From assembly GCA_022425465.1 (NCBI GenBank), contig JAKMFK010000170.1, forward strand, positions 1 to 18,435: a stretch of DNA of 18,435 nucleotides, written 5' to 3'. The notes beneath the pieces were generated by a model, which worked only from the letters and a program-made list of their open reading frames with translations, had not been told where the DNA came from and ran no database searches. Shown in pieces: positions 1-8,074 of the stretch. This stretch comes from Bacteroidia bacterium. Lineage in GTDB: Bacteria > Bacteroidota > Bacteroidia > NS11-12g > UBA9320. Every line of letters begins with the position of its first letter. The first letter of the stretch is position 1. A program made the translations under genes and the position numbers.

Positions 1-1498
1 CCTTCATGTCAGCTGCATTACTTGGGTATACAATTTTGATTCCTTTAATAGGCAAGATGCTAGATTCGTTGGTGCCACTATGATATGGACCGCCACCACC
101 ATAGGCACCAGTAGGTACACGAATGACAGATTGAACTGGGAATTTCCCTCCAGACAAGTAGCTGCTTTTGGAGAGTTCGGTAACGAGTTGATTAACTCCA
201 GGCCAGATATAGTCTGCAAATTGAACTTCTACTATTGGTTTACATCCCACGGCACTCATACCTGCTGTACTTCCGATGATGTATGCTTCTTGAATTGGGG
301 TATTGAATACGCGGTGAGTACCATGTTTTTTGGCTAATGTAGCAGCCTCTCTAAATACCCCACCCAATCGATAACCAACATCTTGGCCATATAAAAGAGC
401 TTCAGGGTGCTTGGCAAGAATTTCATCAACAGCATGTAGTGCGGCATCCACCATGATAACGGTCTCTCCATTTTCTGGAGATCGATCACCTTGTTCTTCA
501 GTAATAGGAGTTTCTGCTAGCACATGCTTTGTCACATCCTGGGGATCCGGGTTTTCTGCATTTTTAGCATGCTCAAATGCTTCCTTAACACGTTGGGTAG
601 CACTCGTTTTAATTTCGTTTATTTTTTCCTGTGATACTCCTTTTTGAATTGAAGTTTCAATGAGGAAAGTTAAGGGATCTTGTTTTTCGGCTTCTTTTAA
701 ATCATCTCGATACCACTCACTACGAACTCCACTCGTGTGATGACCCAACAATGGTACTTTAGCATGAAGCAACATCGGTTTTTGATTTTTTCGCACCCAG
801 CGAATGGCTTTGCCTACTTCGTGATAACTTTCTGTAAAACTGCTACCATCTGTTCTTCTTCTTCGAATACCCTTGAATCCACTTGCAAATTCATAAGCAT
901 CCATGGCTCGCATTTCATCTCCACTTGCTGAAATACCCCAGTCATTATCTTGTACCAAATAGAGGATGGGCAACTGATGGAGTGCAGCCATTTGTAGAGC
1001 TTCTGATACCTCGCCCTCGGTCATCGATCCATCACCAATTGAGCATACTACGATCGACCCCTTAGTTCCTGGAGCATTTAATCGGTTATTCTTCAGGTAT
1101 TGCAGACCATGAGCAATTCCTGTAGTTGGAATGGCTTGCATTCCTGTGGCACTACTCTGATGAGCAATTTTGGCTTTGTCTTCATCCAATAATGAAGGGT
1201 GCGAGTAGTAGGTTCTGCCTTCAGAAAAAGGGTCATCTTTTTTCGCAAGCAATTGAAGCATCAATTGATAGGGGCTCATTCCTATACCCAGTAATATCGA
1301 TTCATCACGATAGTATGGGGCTACCCAATCAATTTCTTTGAGATGATATGCCGTAGCAAGTTGTATAGCTTCGTGGCCTTTTGAGGTAGAATGCACATAG
1401 CTTGTGATTTGTCTATTTAAATCATAAATATCAGCCATAGCTCTTGCAGTGAACATGTCGTTCAGTGCCTTTAGATATATGGATTTTTTAATGTACAT
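1..1498 (-). CDS. Fused alpha/beta E1 component of a 2-oxoacid dehydrogenase complex (partial, 3' end missing)
   Basis: Reading the minus strand from the ATG at 1498 gives one open frame of about 499 codons that reaches the window edge without a stop. The N-terminal half resembles an E1 alpha subunit: it has the thiamine diphosphate motif GDGS at residues 155-158 and closes about 27 residues later with QDND (183-186). From about residue 345 an E1 beta-type domain begins (IMVDAALHAVDEIL, then GQDVG), so alpha and beta are fused in one chain, an arrangement known in Bacteroidota. By family knowledge the enzyme decarboxylates pyruvate or a branched-chain 2-oxoacid and passes the acyl group to the lipoyl E2 subunit in the cytoplasm; the substrate cannot be decided here. 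An in-frame stop lies at 1544-1546 and the ATG at 1498 is the first after it. The transketolase C-terminal domain should lie left of the window. It is divergent from the DUF2147 gene. Confidence 0.9.
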   Translation of the reverse strand, partial: MYIKKSIYLKALNDMFTARAMADIYDLNRQITSYVHSTSKGHEAIQLATAYHLKEIDWVAPYYRDESILLGIGMSPYQLMLQLLAKKDDPFSEGRTYYSHPSLLDEDKAKIAHQSSATGMQAIPTTGIAHGLQYLKNNRLNAPGTKGSIVVCSIGDGSMTEGEVSEALQMAALHQLPILYLVQDNDWGISASGDEMRAMDAYEFASGFKGIRRRRTDGSSFTESYHEVGKAIRWVRKNQKPMLLHAKVPLLGHHTSGVRSEWYRDDLKEAEKQDPLTFLIETSIQKGVSQEKINEIKTSATQRVKEAFEHAKNAENPDPQDVTKHVLAETPITEEQGDRSPENGETVIMVDAALHAVDEILAKHPEALLYGQDVGYRLGGVFREAATLAKKHGTHRVFNTPIQEAYIIGSTAGMSAVGCKPIVEVQFADYIWPGVNQLVTELSKSSYLSGGKFPVQSVIRVPTGAYGGGGPYHSGTNESSILPIKGIKIVYPSNAADMK

Positions 1499-1579
1499 TG
1501 AACTCTTTTGATTCAGATAAAATACCTGTGCAATTTTAAGTATTTAAATAATCAGTATTATTGAAGAAAGAAAATAAAT

Positions 1580-2038
1580 ATGACACGATTATTTACATTA
1601 TTGATTTTAATAAGTAGTTCATGGATAGGAACTATGGCACAAACTGCTCAATCAGATGAAGTAAGAGGGACTTATTGGAATGCCGAAAAAACTTCTCATA
1701 TCCGCATTTATAGAGCTAAAAATGGAAAGTATTATGGAAAGATCGAATACTTAAAAGAGCCGAATGATGAGAACGGAAACCCAAAGACCGATCCAGAAAA
1801 TCCAGACAAAGAACTTAGAAGCAGAAGCCGATTGGGGATGGTTATTATGAATAGTTTTTCATGGAACGAATCGGAGTCACGTTGGCAAGATGGTACTATT
1901 TATGATCCTGTTTCAGGAAATACGTATGATGGTTACATGTATTTTGAGGGGGACAATCGAACAGTCCTTTATTTAAGAGGTTATATGCTGGGCATGACAT
2001 GGCTTGGAAGAACCTCGGAGTGGACTCGGGTAGAATAA
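1580..2038 (+). CDS. Secreted DUF2147 family protein
   Basis: This 152-residue protein starts with a signal peptide: a hydrophobic stretch follows MTR, and a likely cleavage site lies after TMA at residues 18-20. The rest matches the DUF2147 pattern, with an early VRGTYWN segment, a central KNGKYYGKIEYL strand, and the C-terminal DGTIYDPVSGNTY and LGRTSEWTRV stretches. Its length is usual for the family. The biochemical function of DUF2147 proteins is not established; a small beta-rich periplasmic or exported protein is expected. The start follows an A-rich leader with a weak GAAAG. It is divergent from the E1 gene (81 bp gap) and convergent with the amylase gene (43 bp gap). Nothing in the sequence ties it to starch use. 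Confidence 0.88.
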   Translation: MTRLFTLLILISSSWIGTMAQTAQSDEVRGTYWNAEKTSHIRIYRAKNGKYYGKIEYLKEPNDENGNPKTDPENPDKELRSRSRLGMVIMNSFSWNESESRWQDGTIYDPVSGNTYDGYMYFEGDNRTVLYLRGYMLGMTWLGRTSEWTRVE

Positions 2039-2081
2039 TTGTTCAGCTGAATTACTTAAATAATAGTCTAATCTTAAATGG

Positions 2082-4829
2082 TTACCTAATAAATTTTGCA
2101 TGACCTACTTTTTCCCCTGCATCAATTCTTAAAAAATAAATTCCTTCGGGTAAATTACTGACGTTAAGACCAATTTCAAAGGTTGGGTTGAAAGAAGATG
2201 ATGCTTTAATAGTTTTACCTTGTGAATCCATAATTTTATAGGATGAGATTAGTTCATCAGTTGATATGGTGAGGACCTCCTGAACAGGGTTTGGGTGTAA
2301 ATTGAACTTGAATGATGGATTTTTTATACTTCCAATATTTTGATTTGCTTGTATTCTTTTATCAGTCCAAACTTGGTATTCTCCAGCAGATAGGTTGAGT
2401 TGTGCAGCCACATCTTTTACATCCATACTGTCACCACTAAAATACTCATACCACGAACCAGTATGTTTAAAATTTGGTACAATAGACTGATTCACAACAT
2501 CAAAATTCCCCAAGACCAAGAAATTTTGTTCAGAGTGATTTAATTGGACCCGTTTAACTTTTTCTGATAAATTAGTGGTAAAATCGTTACCCTCGAATGC
2601 ATCATAGCTAGTTTTAAGTTTATTTATTTCAGAAAAAACGGAGTATACATCTTTTCTGTTTGAGGCTGTATTGTATTCCCATTTGATGGGTTTGTTACCA
2701 ACTCTACCATTATAATCTATGCTGTAGTCGTATCCAAGCTCGCTAAATTGCCAAATTAACTTAGGGCCAGGAATACTGTTAAAAACTACCCAAGTAAGTT
2801 CTAGACGATCTAAAGCCGTATTAAAGTCCTTTATTGAATATGAGCCTGAAACATTTCCAAATTCTAAATTTTTATACATCATTCGCTCTTCATCATGACT
2901 TTGAGCATAGGCAATTAGTTTTGGGTTATTCCAACCACGAGACTGGTGATTTGCCCAATTAAAATTGCCATTATATCCCATAGATGATTCCATTGCATCA
3001 TGACTAATATTACCCCAAAACATACATCCATAATTTGCTAAGTCTTTTTCTTCAGAATTGTCTGCAAAATGCTCCAGGATTATGTAAGAATCTGGATTAA
3101 TAGCTCTTACTTCATTAAATATTCTTTTTATGTTATTTACTCTTGACAAATCATATGCTCCCCATTCGTTCAAATTGCCTAGTGTATTTTTCTGAGTAAA
3201 ACCTTTGGATAGATCAAAACGGAAACCATCAATATGGTATTCGTTTATCCAATACTCTAAATTTTGTTTCATGTATGCTCTGAATGCAGGGCTTTCGTGA
3301 TTAAAATCATACCCAACGTTAAAATCATGTTTAGCGTCTTGGTTAACAAAGGGATTTGTGGCATCAGGCTTATTATTTTTTGAGTCCCAATAGAGTTGAC
3401 ATAGTGGATTCTGACTAAACCCGTGATTGAAAACGACATCTAAGATAACAGCAATACCTCGTTCATGACAAGCATCAACTAACCTTTTAAAATCATTGGG
3501 TGTTCCATAAAATTTATCCAAAGCTCCATGATATGAAGGGTTATATCCCCAACTTTCATTACCTTCAAATTCATTTATTGGCATAAACTCTATTGCATTA
3601 ATGCCTAAATTAGAAAGGTAGTCTAGAGTATCATAAAGACTTTTATAACTATGATCATCTAAAAAATCTCTAACTAATAATTCGTAAATAATTAATTTGT
3701 GTTCCTCTGGTGCTTTGAAACTTTCATCATTCCAATCAAACTCTTTCTTACCCATATCTAGAATAGTAGCATACCCCGTGAATGTTCCAGATTTAATAAT
3801 GTATGGATCAGGGTATACATTTGATTCAATGTATCGATCATTCCATGAGTCTGCAACCAACTCACTGTATGGATCGGCAATTGTTACTTCTCCGTCTACT
3901 AAGTACTGAAAAGCATATTTTTTTGTTGAGTCAAGGTCTTTAATATATGTCCACCAAGTAGAATTGTCGGAATCGAGCTTCATTGCGTAATCGCTTTTGA
4001 CCATCCATTGGGTAAAGTCACCTATGACATGAACATGTTTTTTATTTGGAGCATATAAACTCAGGAAAATACTTGTTGGTGAAACTTTAACCACACCTAA
4101 TTTTGTTGAAATTGGCAAATCTGACTTGTTGGGGCCGCTGAATACAATGAAATTGACTGTGTCATGGACAACATCCGAACCATTTTCAGCTGTCAAAACA
4201 ACTTCATAGTCTCCATCAATAGATGGCTTATAAATATGGTCAATACTATCTCCAATTTCTTCTTTTACCTTAGTTCCGTTAACAAATAGTTTTAGGGTAG
4301 CTGAAGAGGAGGCAAACCCCTTGATTTCAATATTACCTCCTAAGTCATATATGGAATTTGAGAATGGAGCAGCTAATTGCGTATAAAACCCATCATCATA
4401 CAAGTTGATGAAAATATCAGAACCATCAGTATCCCTTCCAGTAATTTCAGCATTTTCACTTCTGAATAAAATCGCAATTTGTAAAATTTTTTCTGTTTTT
4501 GGAGCTCCATAGAATTCATAAATATCACCTATGTTCAAAGTGTATTTATTGTCTGAAATTTTTGTCATTACAGGAGCATTATTTGTGCCCCATTTTCCTT
4601 GAACATATTTCCAATCTGAACCTGTTTTACTTTGATCCGTAATTAAGCCAGTGTGAGCATAAACAGTACCCTGAAAACCCTCTAGGCCTCTATTGCCTAA
4701 AGTAGCATCAAAAGTTAGGATAATTCTATCTTGAGAGCTTGGGAATGGTGGGTTTGGAGAAACAACTTGTGCCCATGAAATTGAAATAATTAATAATAAA
4801 AAAATAGATGTTATTATTGGTCGAATCAT
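2082..4829 (-). CDS. T9SS-sorted multidomain GH13 alpha-amylase family enzyme
   Basis: With the ATG at 4829 the protein is 915 residues and begins with a clean signal peptide cleaved after SWA (residues 18-20). About 220 residues of beta-rich N-terminal modules follow, then a CBM48/E-set-like domain (about 243-340, with HVIGDFTQW), then the GH13 barrel (about 375-740). GH13 conserved regions are all visible: DVVFNH (region I), GFRFDLSKG with nucleophile Asp539, ILEHF with acid/base Glu586, and QSHDEER with Asp646. The C terminus (about 840-915) is a type A T9SS sorting domain, starting NLHPNPVQE and ending HAKFIR. By family the enzyme hydrolyses alpha-1,4-glucans, and the sorting domain implies secretion or surface attachment by T9SS. 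An upstream in-frame ATG at 4928 would bury the signal peptide behind 33 extra residues and is less likely. It is divergent from susC and shares its control region. Whether it acts on alpha-1,6 bonds cannot be decided. Confidence 0.92.
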   Translation of the reverse strand: MIRPIITSIFLLLIISISWAQVVSPNPPFPSSQDRIILTFDATLGNRGLEGFQGTVYAHTGLITDQSKTGSDWKYVQGKWGTNNAPVMTKISDNKYTLNIGDIYEFYGAPKTEKILQIAILFRSENAEITGRDTDGSDIFINLYDDGFYTQLAAPFSNSIYDLGGNIEIKGFASSSATLKLFVNGTKVKEEIGDSIDHIYKPSIDGDYEVVLTAENGSDVVHDTVNFIVFSGPNKSDLPISTKLGVVKVSPTSIFLSLYAPNKKHVHVIGDFTQWMVKSDYAMKLDSDNSTWWTYIKDLDSTKKYAFQYLVDGEVTIADPYSELVADSWNDRYIESNVYPDPYIIKSGTFTGYATILDMGKKEFDWNDESFKAPEEHKLIIYELLVRDFLDDHSYKSLYDTLDYLSNLGINAIEFMPINEFEGNESWGYNPSYHGALDKFYGTPNDFKRLVDACHERGIAVILDVVFNHGFSQNPLCQLYWDSKNNKPDATNPFVNQDAKHDFNVGYDFNHESPAFRAYMKQNLEYWINEYHIDGFRFDLSKGFTQKNTLGNLNEWGAYDLSRVNNIKRIFNEVRAINPDSYIILEHFADNSEEKDLANYGCMFWGNISHDAMESSMGYNGNFNWANHQSRGWNNPKLIAYAQSHDEERMMYKNLEFGNVSGSYSIKDFNTALDRLELTWVVFNSIPGPKLIWQFSELGYDYSIDYNGRVGNKPIKWEYNTASNRKDVYSVFSEINKLKTSYDAFEGNDFTTNLSEKVKRVQLNHSEQNFLVLGNFDVVNQSIVPNFKHTGSWYEYFSGDSMDVKDVAAQLNLSAGEYQVWTDKRIQANQNIGSIKNPSFKFNLHPNPVQEVLTISTDELISSYKIMDSQGKTIKASSSFNPTFEIGLNVSNLPEGIYFLRIDAGEKVGHAKFIR

Positions 4830-4946
4830 ATTTACAAATTTGTATTTTTTTGAATAATTTCTAATTGAATCATATCCAAAAATCAATTTTACAGGTATAA
4901 ATTTAGATTTTATTTTGGCATTAATCAAACTCTATAGTTCTGATTT

Positions 4947-4963
4947 ACAGGTTTTTAACCTGT
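4947..4963. repeat. Inverted repeat in the amylase/susC divergent region
   Basis: The arms ACAGGTT and AACCTGT are perfect 7-bp inverted repeats separated by TTT. The repeat lies between the predicted amylase -7 element (4990-4997) and the amylase start (4829), so it would fall in the amylase 5' untranslated RNA, where it could fold into a tight hairpin. It differs in sequence from the GTGTA/TACAC repeat near susC. It could be a second regulator site or an RNA structure; nothing here decides between them. Confidence 0.5.
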
Positions 4964-4989
4964 TTAAAAAGCTCAATTTTAACTTAAAA

Positions 4990-4997
4990 CAAAATTA
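4990..4997 (-). promoter_or_regulatory. Predicted -7 element for the amylase gene
   Basis: On the minus strand this reads TAATTTTG, an exact match to the Bacteroidota -7 consensus TAnnTTTG. It lies about 160 bp upstream of the amylase start and back to back with the susC -7 element. I see no clear TTG at the -33 position. In AT-rich DNA such a match can arise by chance. Confidence 0.4.
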
Positions 4998-5001
4998 AAT
5001 A

Positions 5002-5009
5002 TATATTTG
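5002..5009 (+). promoter_or_regulatory. Predicted -7 element for susC
   Basis: TATATTTG matches the Bacteroidota -7 consensus TAnnTTTG exactly. It predicts a transcription start near 5016, about 47 bp before the susC ATG, right at the edge of the GTGTA/TACAC inverted repeat. A convincing -33 TTG is not visible, which is common for regulated promoters in this phylum. Confidence 0.5.
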
Positions 5010-5018
5010 TGCCCGTAG

Positions 5019-5043
5019 ACTTTGTGTAAAAACTACACAAAGT
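5019..5043. promoter_or_regulatory. Predicted operator (inverted repeat) of the susC promoter
   Basis: ACTTTGTGTA and TACACAAAGT form a perfect 10-bp inverted repeat around a 5-nt spacer (AAAAC). It lies just downstream of the predicted susC -7 element, where a bound protein would block transcription. The core GTGTA-N5-TACAC recurs with the same spacing at 13040-13054 in front of the regulator and GH65 genes, and the right arm extends the match (TACACAAAGT against TACACTAAGT). The recurrence at the two divergent promoter regions of one locus points to a shared regulator, most simply the Nudix protein encoded at 12247-12996. An mRNA hairpin is the main alternative. Confidence 0.65.
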
Positions 5044-5062
5044 TAGTGGTTAAATAACAATC

Positions 5063-8053
5063 ATGAAAATGAAAAGTGCAATTCTTGGTAGAATAGTCTT
5101 AGTAGTAATTTTACTATCAGCATCATTTGTTGGTTATGCTCAGGTTAAAATCTCAGGTACTATTTTAGACAACATAACAAAAGAACCCTTGGTAGGAGCT
5201 TATGTGGTTCCGGTAAACTTAGAAGGTGGTGCTATTTCAGATACAGAAGGTAAGTTTATTTTAAAGGTCGCCCAACAAATAAATCAATTCAAGGTAAGTT
5301 TTGTGGGATATACTTCCCAAACGATAGACGTTAATGATCAAACCCAGTTTGAAATTCTTTTAGTTTCTGAAGATAGGCTCGATGAAGTATTAGTTATAGC
5401 ATACGGAACCCAAAAAAAATCAGATAAAACAGGTGCCGTCACGCAAGTGACATCCAAAGAGTTAAATAAAGGAAGAATTACGGACCCTATCCAAGGAATG
5501 CAAGGGAAAGCAGCTGGAGTCAATATCTCAAAACAAGGGGGAGATCCCAACGGGGCATTTAGTGTAAACATACGTGGTGCAGCAAGTATAACTGGAGGCA
5601 CAGGGCCTTTGTATGTAGTTGATGGGGTCGTGGGAATTGATCCCACAACCCTCAATCCTGATGATATTGAGTCATTCAATATTCTCAAGGATGCTGCATC
5701 AACATCGCTTTATGGAACACAGGGCTCAAATGGTGTCATTATTATTACCACCAAGGGCGGATCTTTTGGTGCAAAAATTTCTGATCAAATCAATGTAGAA
5801 TACAACAGTTTTATATCGTTTGATAAAGTGTCTAATCGTTTAGATTTCTTGACAGGTGACCAACTTCGTCAATATGCAAATGATGTTAACTCTCAAAACT
5901 TTTCGGATAATGGTGCAAATACAGATTGGATGGATGAAATTTATAGAACGGGTATTTCGCAACAGCATACTTTAGCCTTCAGCAAATCAGATGAAAATAC
6001 GAATTACAGAGCTTCTATTTCTGCTAACAACTTAATGGGTGTTATTAAGGGTTCGAGACGCGATCGATACATTGCACGTTTGAATATTTCTCAAAAAGCA
6101 TTAAATAATAAATTAACTCTTACAGCCAGATTGAGTGGGACATTTCAAAAAAGTGATTTTGTTCAGTATGGTGGTGGGAGTAGTCCAGATAATGTGATTT
6201 ATCAAGCGATGAGAAGAAGTCCAACAGATCCTGTTTATAATGCGGACGGAACATATTATGAGTCAGATCGAAGTTTTCAATACAATAACCCTGTTGCTTT
6301 AATTGAACAAACTCAAAACGAGCAAGATGCAAAAAAATTACTAGGAAATTTTGACGCATCCTATGCAATTACAGATCATTTATCTGCTCAAATTAATACA
6401 GCATATGCAAGAGATGATAATCAATCTTTCTACGCTCAACAGGCGTCTGCTTTCAGTAATACCACCAATGGTCTTGCTGCAAGATCATATAATAACAAAA
6501 ACTATAAATACATTTCTGAGATACTGAATTATAACAACACTTTCAATCAAAAGCACAACTTGAACCTAATAGGTGGACATTCATGGCAGAGTGTTAGTTA
6601 TGACGGATTTAGAGCGGAAGCTAGAAACATTGACCCGTTCTATGAGGATGTTCAATCAAATAACCTTCAGGCATATTCCCAAATTGAATGGGGGTATGTG
6701 TCGTCATATCGGTCAATTGAAGAAGGTTTAGCTTCAATTTTTTCGAGAGCAATTTACGATTTTGATAAAAAATACTATTTGACAGCATCCTTAAGAAGGG
6801 ATAAGTCAACCAAGTACGGTGATGATATTGAATGGGGCACCTTTTGGGCTGTTTCATCTGCTTGGAATATAAATAAGGAAAAATTTATGGAAAACGTTTC
6901 TTTAATTTCTGAGCTCAAATTAAGAGTAGGATATGGACTAACTGGAAACGCAGACATTCCCAACGGGATAGACCGAGTATTATACCGTCCAACGGGTTTA
7001 GCACAAAATGCTGAGACAGGTGAATTAGAAGTGGTATGGAATAACAACCAAGGCAATATCTCCAATCCAAACTTAGCTTGGGAGGAAGTAGATGAAATAA
7101 ATGTAGGTATAGACTTTGGTTTGTTTAAAAATAGAGTATCGGGTTCATTTGAGATATACCAAAAAACAACTAAGGGGCTTGTCATGGAAGTAGCAGTTCC
7201 CGTTCCGCCAAATATCGCACCAAAAAAGTATGAAAATTCAGGAGAGATTCAAAACAACGGTATTGAGTTAACCTTAAATGCTGTTGTTGTTGATAATCAA
7301 AACTTTTCTTGGAAATCAACAGTAGCTTTATCAAGTAACACACAAGAGACAGTTACACTTGGGAATCTTGAAACCAATCAATTAGGTATAAAGAAATTGT
7401 ATGTTTCTGGTCGCGGATTAGTTGGAGGCGATAACTACACACAAGTTATTTTGCCAGGACATGAAATTGGCTCATTTTTCTTGCCAGTCTATGTTGGTTT
7501 GTCAAGTGATGGCAAATTTTTATTTGAAACTGCCTCTGGTGGTGTGACTAGAGATGTTACTCAAGCACAACGACAATTTGTAGGTTCTGCTCAACCAGAC
7601 TTAATTCTTGGGTGGTCTAACTATTTCAAGTTATTTAATGGATTTGATGCTAGTTTCAGTTTGCGTGGAATTTTTGGACATCAAATATTCAATGTTACTA
7701 AGATGGTATTTAGCAATCCTGCAGATGCTCCAACATTAAATGTGTTAGAGTCGGCCATTTCAGGAGAAGCTGCTGGAATAACAAGTGATCCAACAATTAG
7801 TACTTATTACTTAGAAGATGGAGACTTTATAAAACTCGACAATATTTCTTTTGGGTATAATATTCCCTTCAAATCAGAGAGTAGTGTAAAAAATCTAAGA
7901 GTTTTTGTAAATAGCAATAACTTATGGATGTGGACTAAATATACGGGTCTAGACCCAGAGTTGAATTTTAGTGGAACGGAGTTCGGTAGAGACCAATATG
8001 ACGTATATCCTAGAACAACAAGTTTAACGATTGGTCTAAACGCCTCATTTTAA
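5063..8053 (+). CDS. susC: SusC-like TonB-dependent outer-membrane transporter
   Basis: The 996-residue protein has a signal peptide cleaved after GYA (residues 24-26). A CarboxypepD_reg-like Ig domain (about 28-106) follows, then the TonB-box region with DEVLVIAYGT (107-116), a plug domain with GPLYVVDGV and the NGVIIITTKGG end, and a beta-barrel to the C terminus. The chain ends in an aromatic residue (LNASF), usual for outer-membrane barrels. In the Sus paradigm SusC is the TonB-driven channel that takes up malto-oligosaccharides delivered by SusD. SusC proteins import many glycans, so substrate assignment to starch rests on the surrounding GH13 and GH65 genes. A second ATG two codons in (MKMK) is an equally possible start. 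It leads the susC-susD-susE operon, with 21 bp to susD, and a predicted promoter and operator lie directly upstream. Confidence 0.95.
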   Translation: MKMKSAILGRIVLVVILLSASFVGYAQVKISGTILDNITKEPLVGAYVVPVNLEGGAISDTEGKFILKVAQQINQFKVSFVGYTSQTIDVNDQTQFEILLVSEDRLDEVLVIAYGTQKKSDKTGAVTQVTSKELNKGRITDPIQGMQGKAAGVNISKQGGDPNGAFSVNIRGAASITGGTGPLYVVDGVVGIDPTTLNPDDIESFNILKDAASTSLYGTQGSNGVIIITTKGGSFGAKISDQINVEYNSFISFDKVSNRLDFLTGDQLRQYANDVNSQNFSDNGANTDWMDEIYRTGISQQHTLAFSKSDENTNYRASISANNLMGVIKGSRRDRYIARLNISQKALNNKLTLTARLSGTFQKSDFVQYGGGSSPDNVIYQAMRRSPTDPVYNADGTYYESDRSFQYNNPVALIEQTQNEQDAKKLLGNFDASYAITDHLSAQINTAYARDDNQSFYAQQASAFSNTTNGLAARSYNNKNYKYISEILNYNNTFNQKHNLNLIGGHSWQSVSYDGFRAEARNIDPFYEDVQSNNLQAYSQIEWGYVSSYRSIEEGLASIFSRAIYDFDKKYYLTASLRRDKSTKYGDDIEWGTFWAVSSAWNINKEKFMENVSLISELKLRVGYGLTGNADIPNGIDRVLYRPTGLAQNAETGELEVVWNNNQGNISNPNLAWEEVDEINVGIDFGLFKNRVSGSFEIYQKTTKGLVMEVAVPVPPNIAPKKYENSGEIQNNGIELTLNAVVVDNQNFSWKSTVALSSNTQETVTLGNLETNQLGIKKLYVSGRGLVGGDNYTQVILPGHEIGSFFLPVYVGLSSDGKFLFETASGGVTRDVTQAQRQFVGSAQPDLILGWSNYFKLFNGFDASFSLRGIFGHQIFNVTKMVFSNPADAPTLNVLESAISGEAAGITSDPTISTYYLEDGDFIKLDNISFGYNIPFKSESSVKNLRVFVNSNNLWMWTKYTGLDPELNFSGTEFGRDQYDVYPRTTSLTIGLNASF

Positions 8054-8074
8054 ATAATATCAGAATTTGTAAAA

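Noticed and set aside
80..1341. Several plus-strand open frames of 60-85 codons at the left end
   Set aside because: They are shadows of the continuous minus-strand E1 gene, which has clear thiamine diphosphate motifs throughout.
2042..2051. Palindrome TTCAGCTGAA between the convergent DUF2147 and amylase genes as a terminator
   Set aside because: It has no loop and no T run on either strand; no clear terminator is visible in this 43-bp gap.
4830..4928. 33-residue N-terminal extension of the amylase from the ATG at 4928
   Set aside because: The extension is lysine-rich and would place the signal peptide in the interior; the ATG at 4829 begins a normal signal peptide.
5338..5688. Antisense open frame inside susC (116 codons); likewise 6775-7185 (136 codons)
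   Set aside because: They lie wholly inside a well-supported gene on the other strand and show no signal, domain or recognisable motif.
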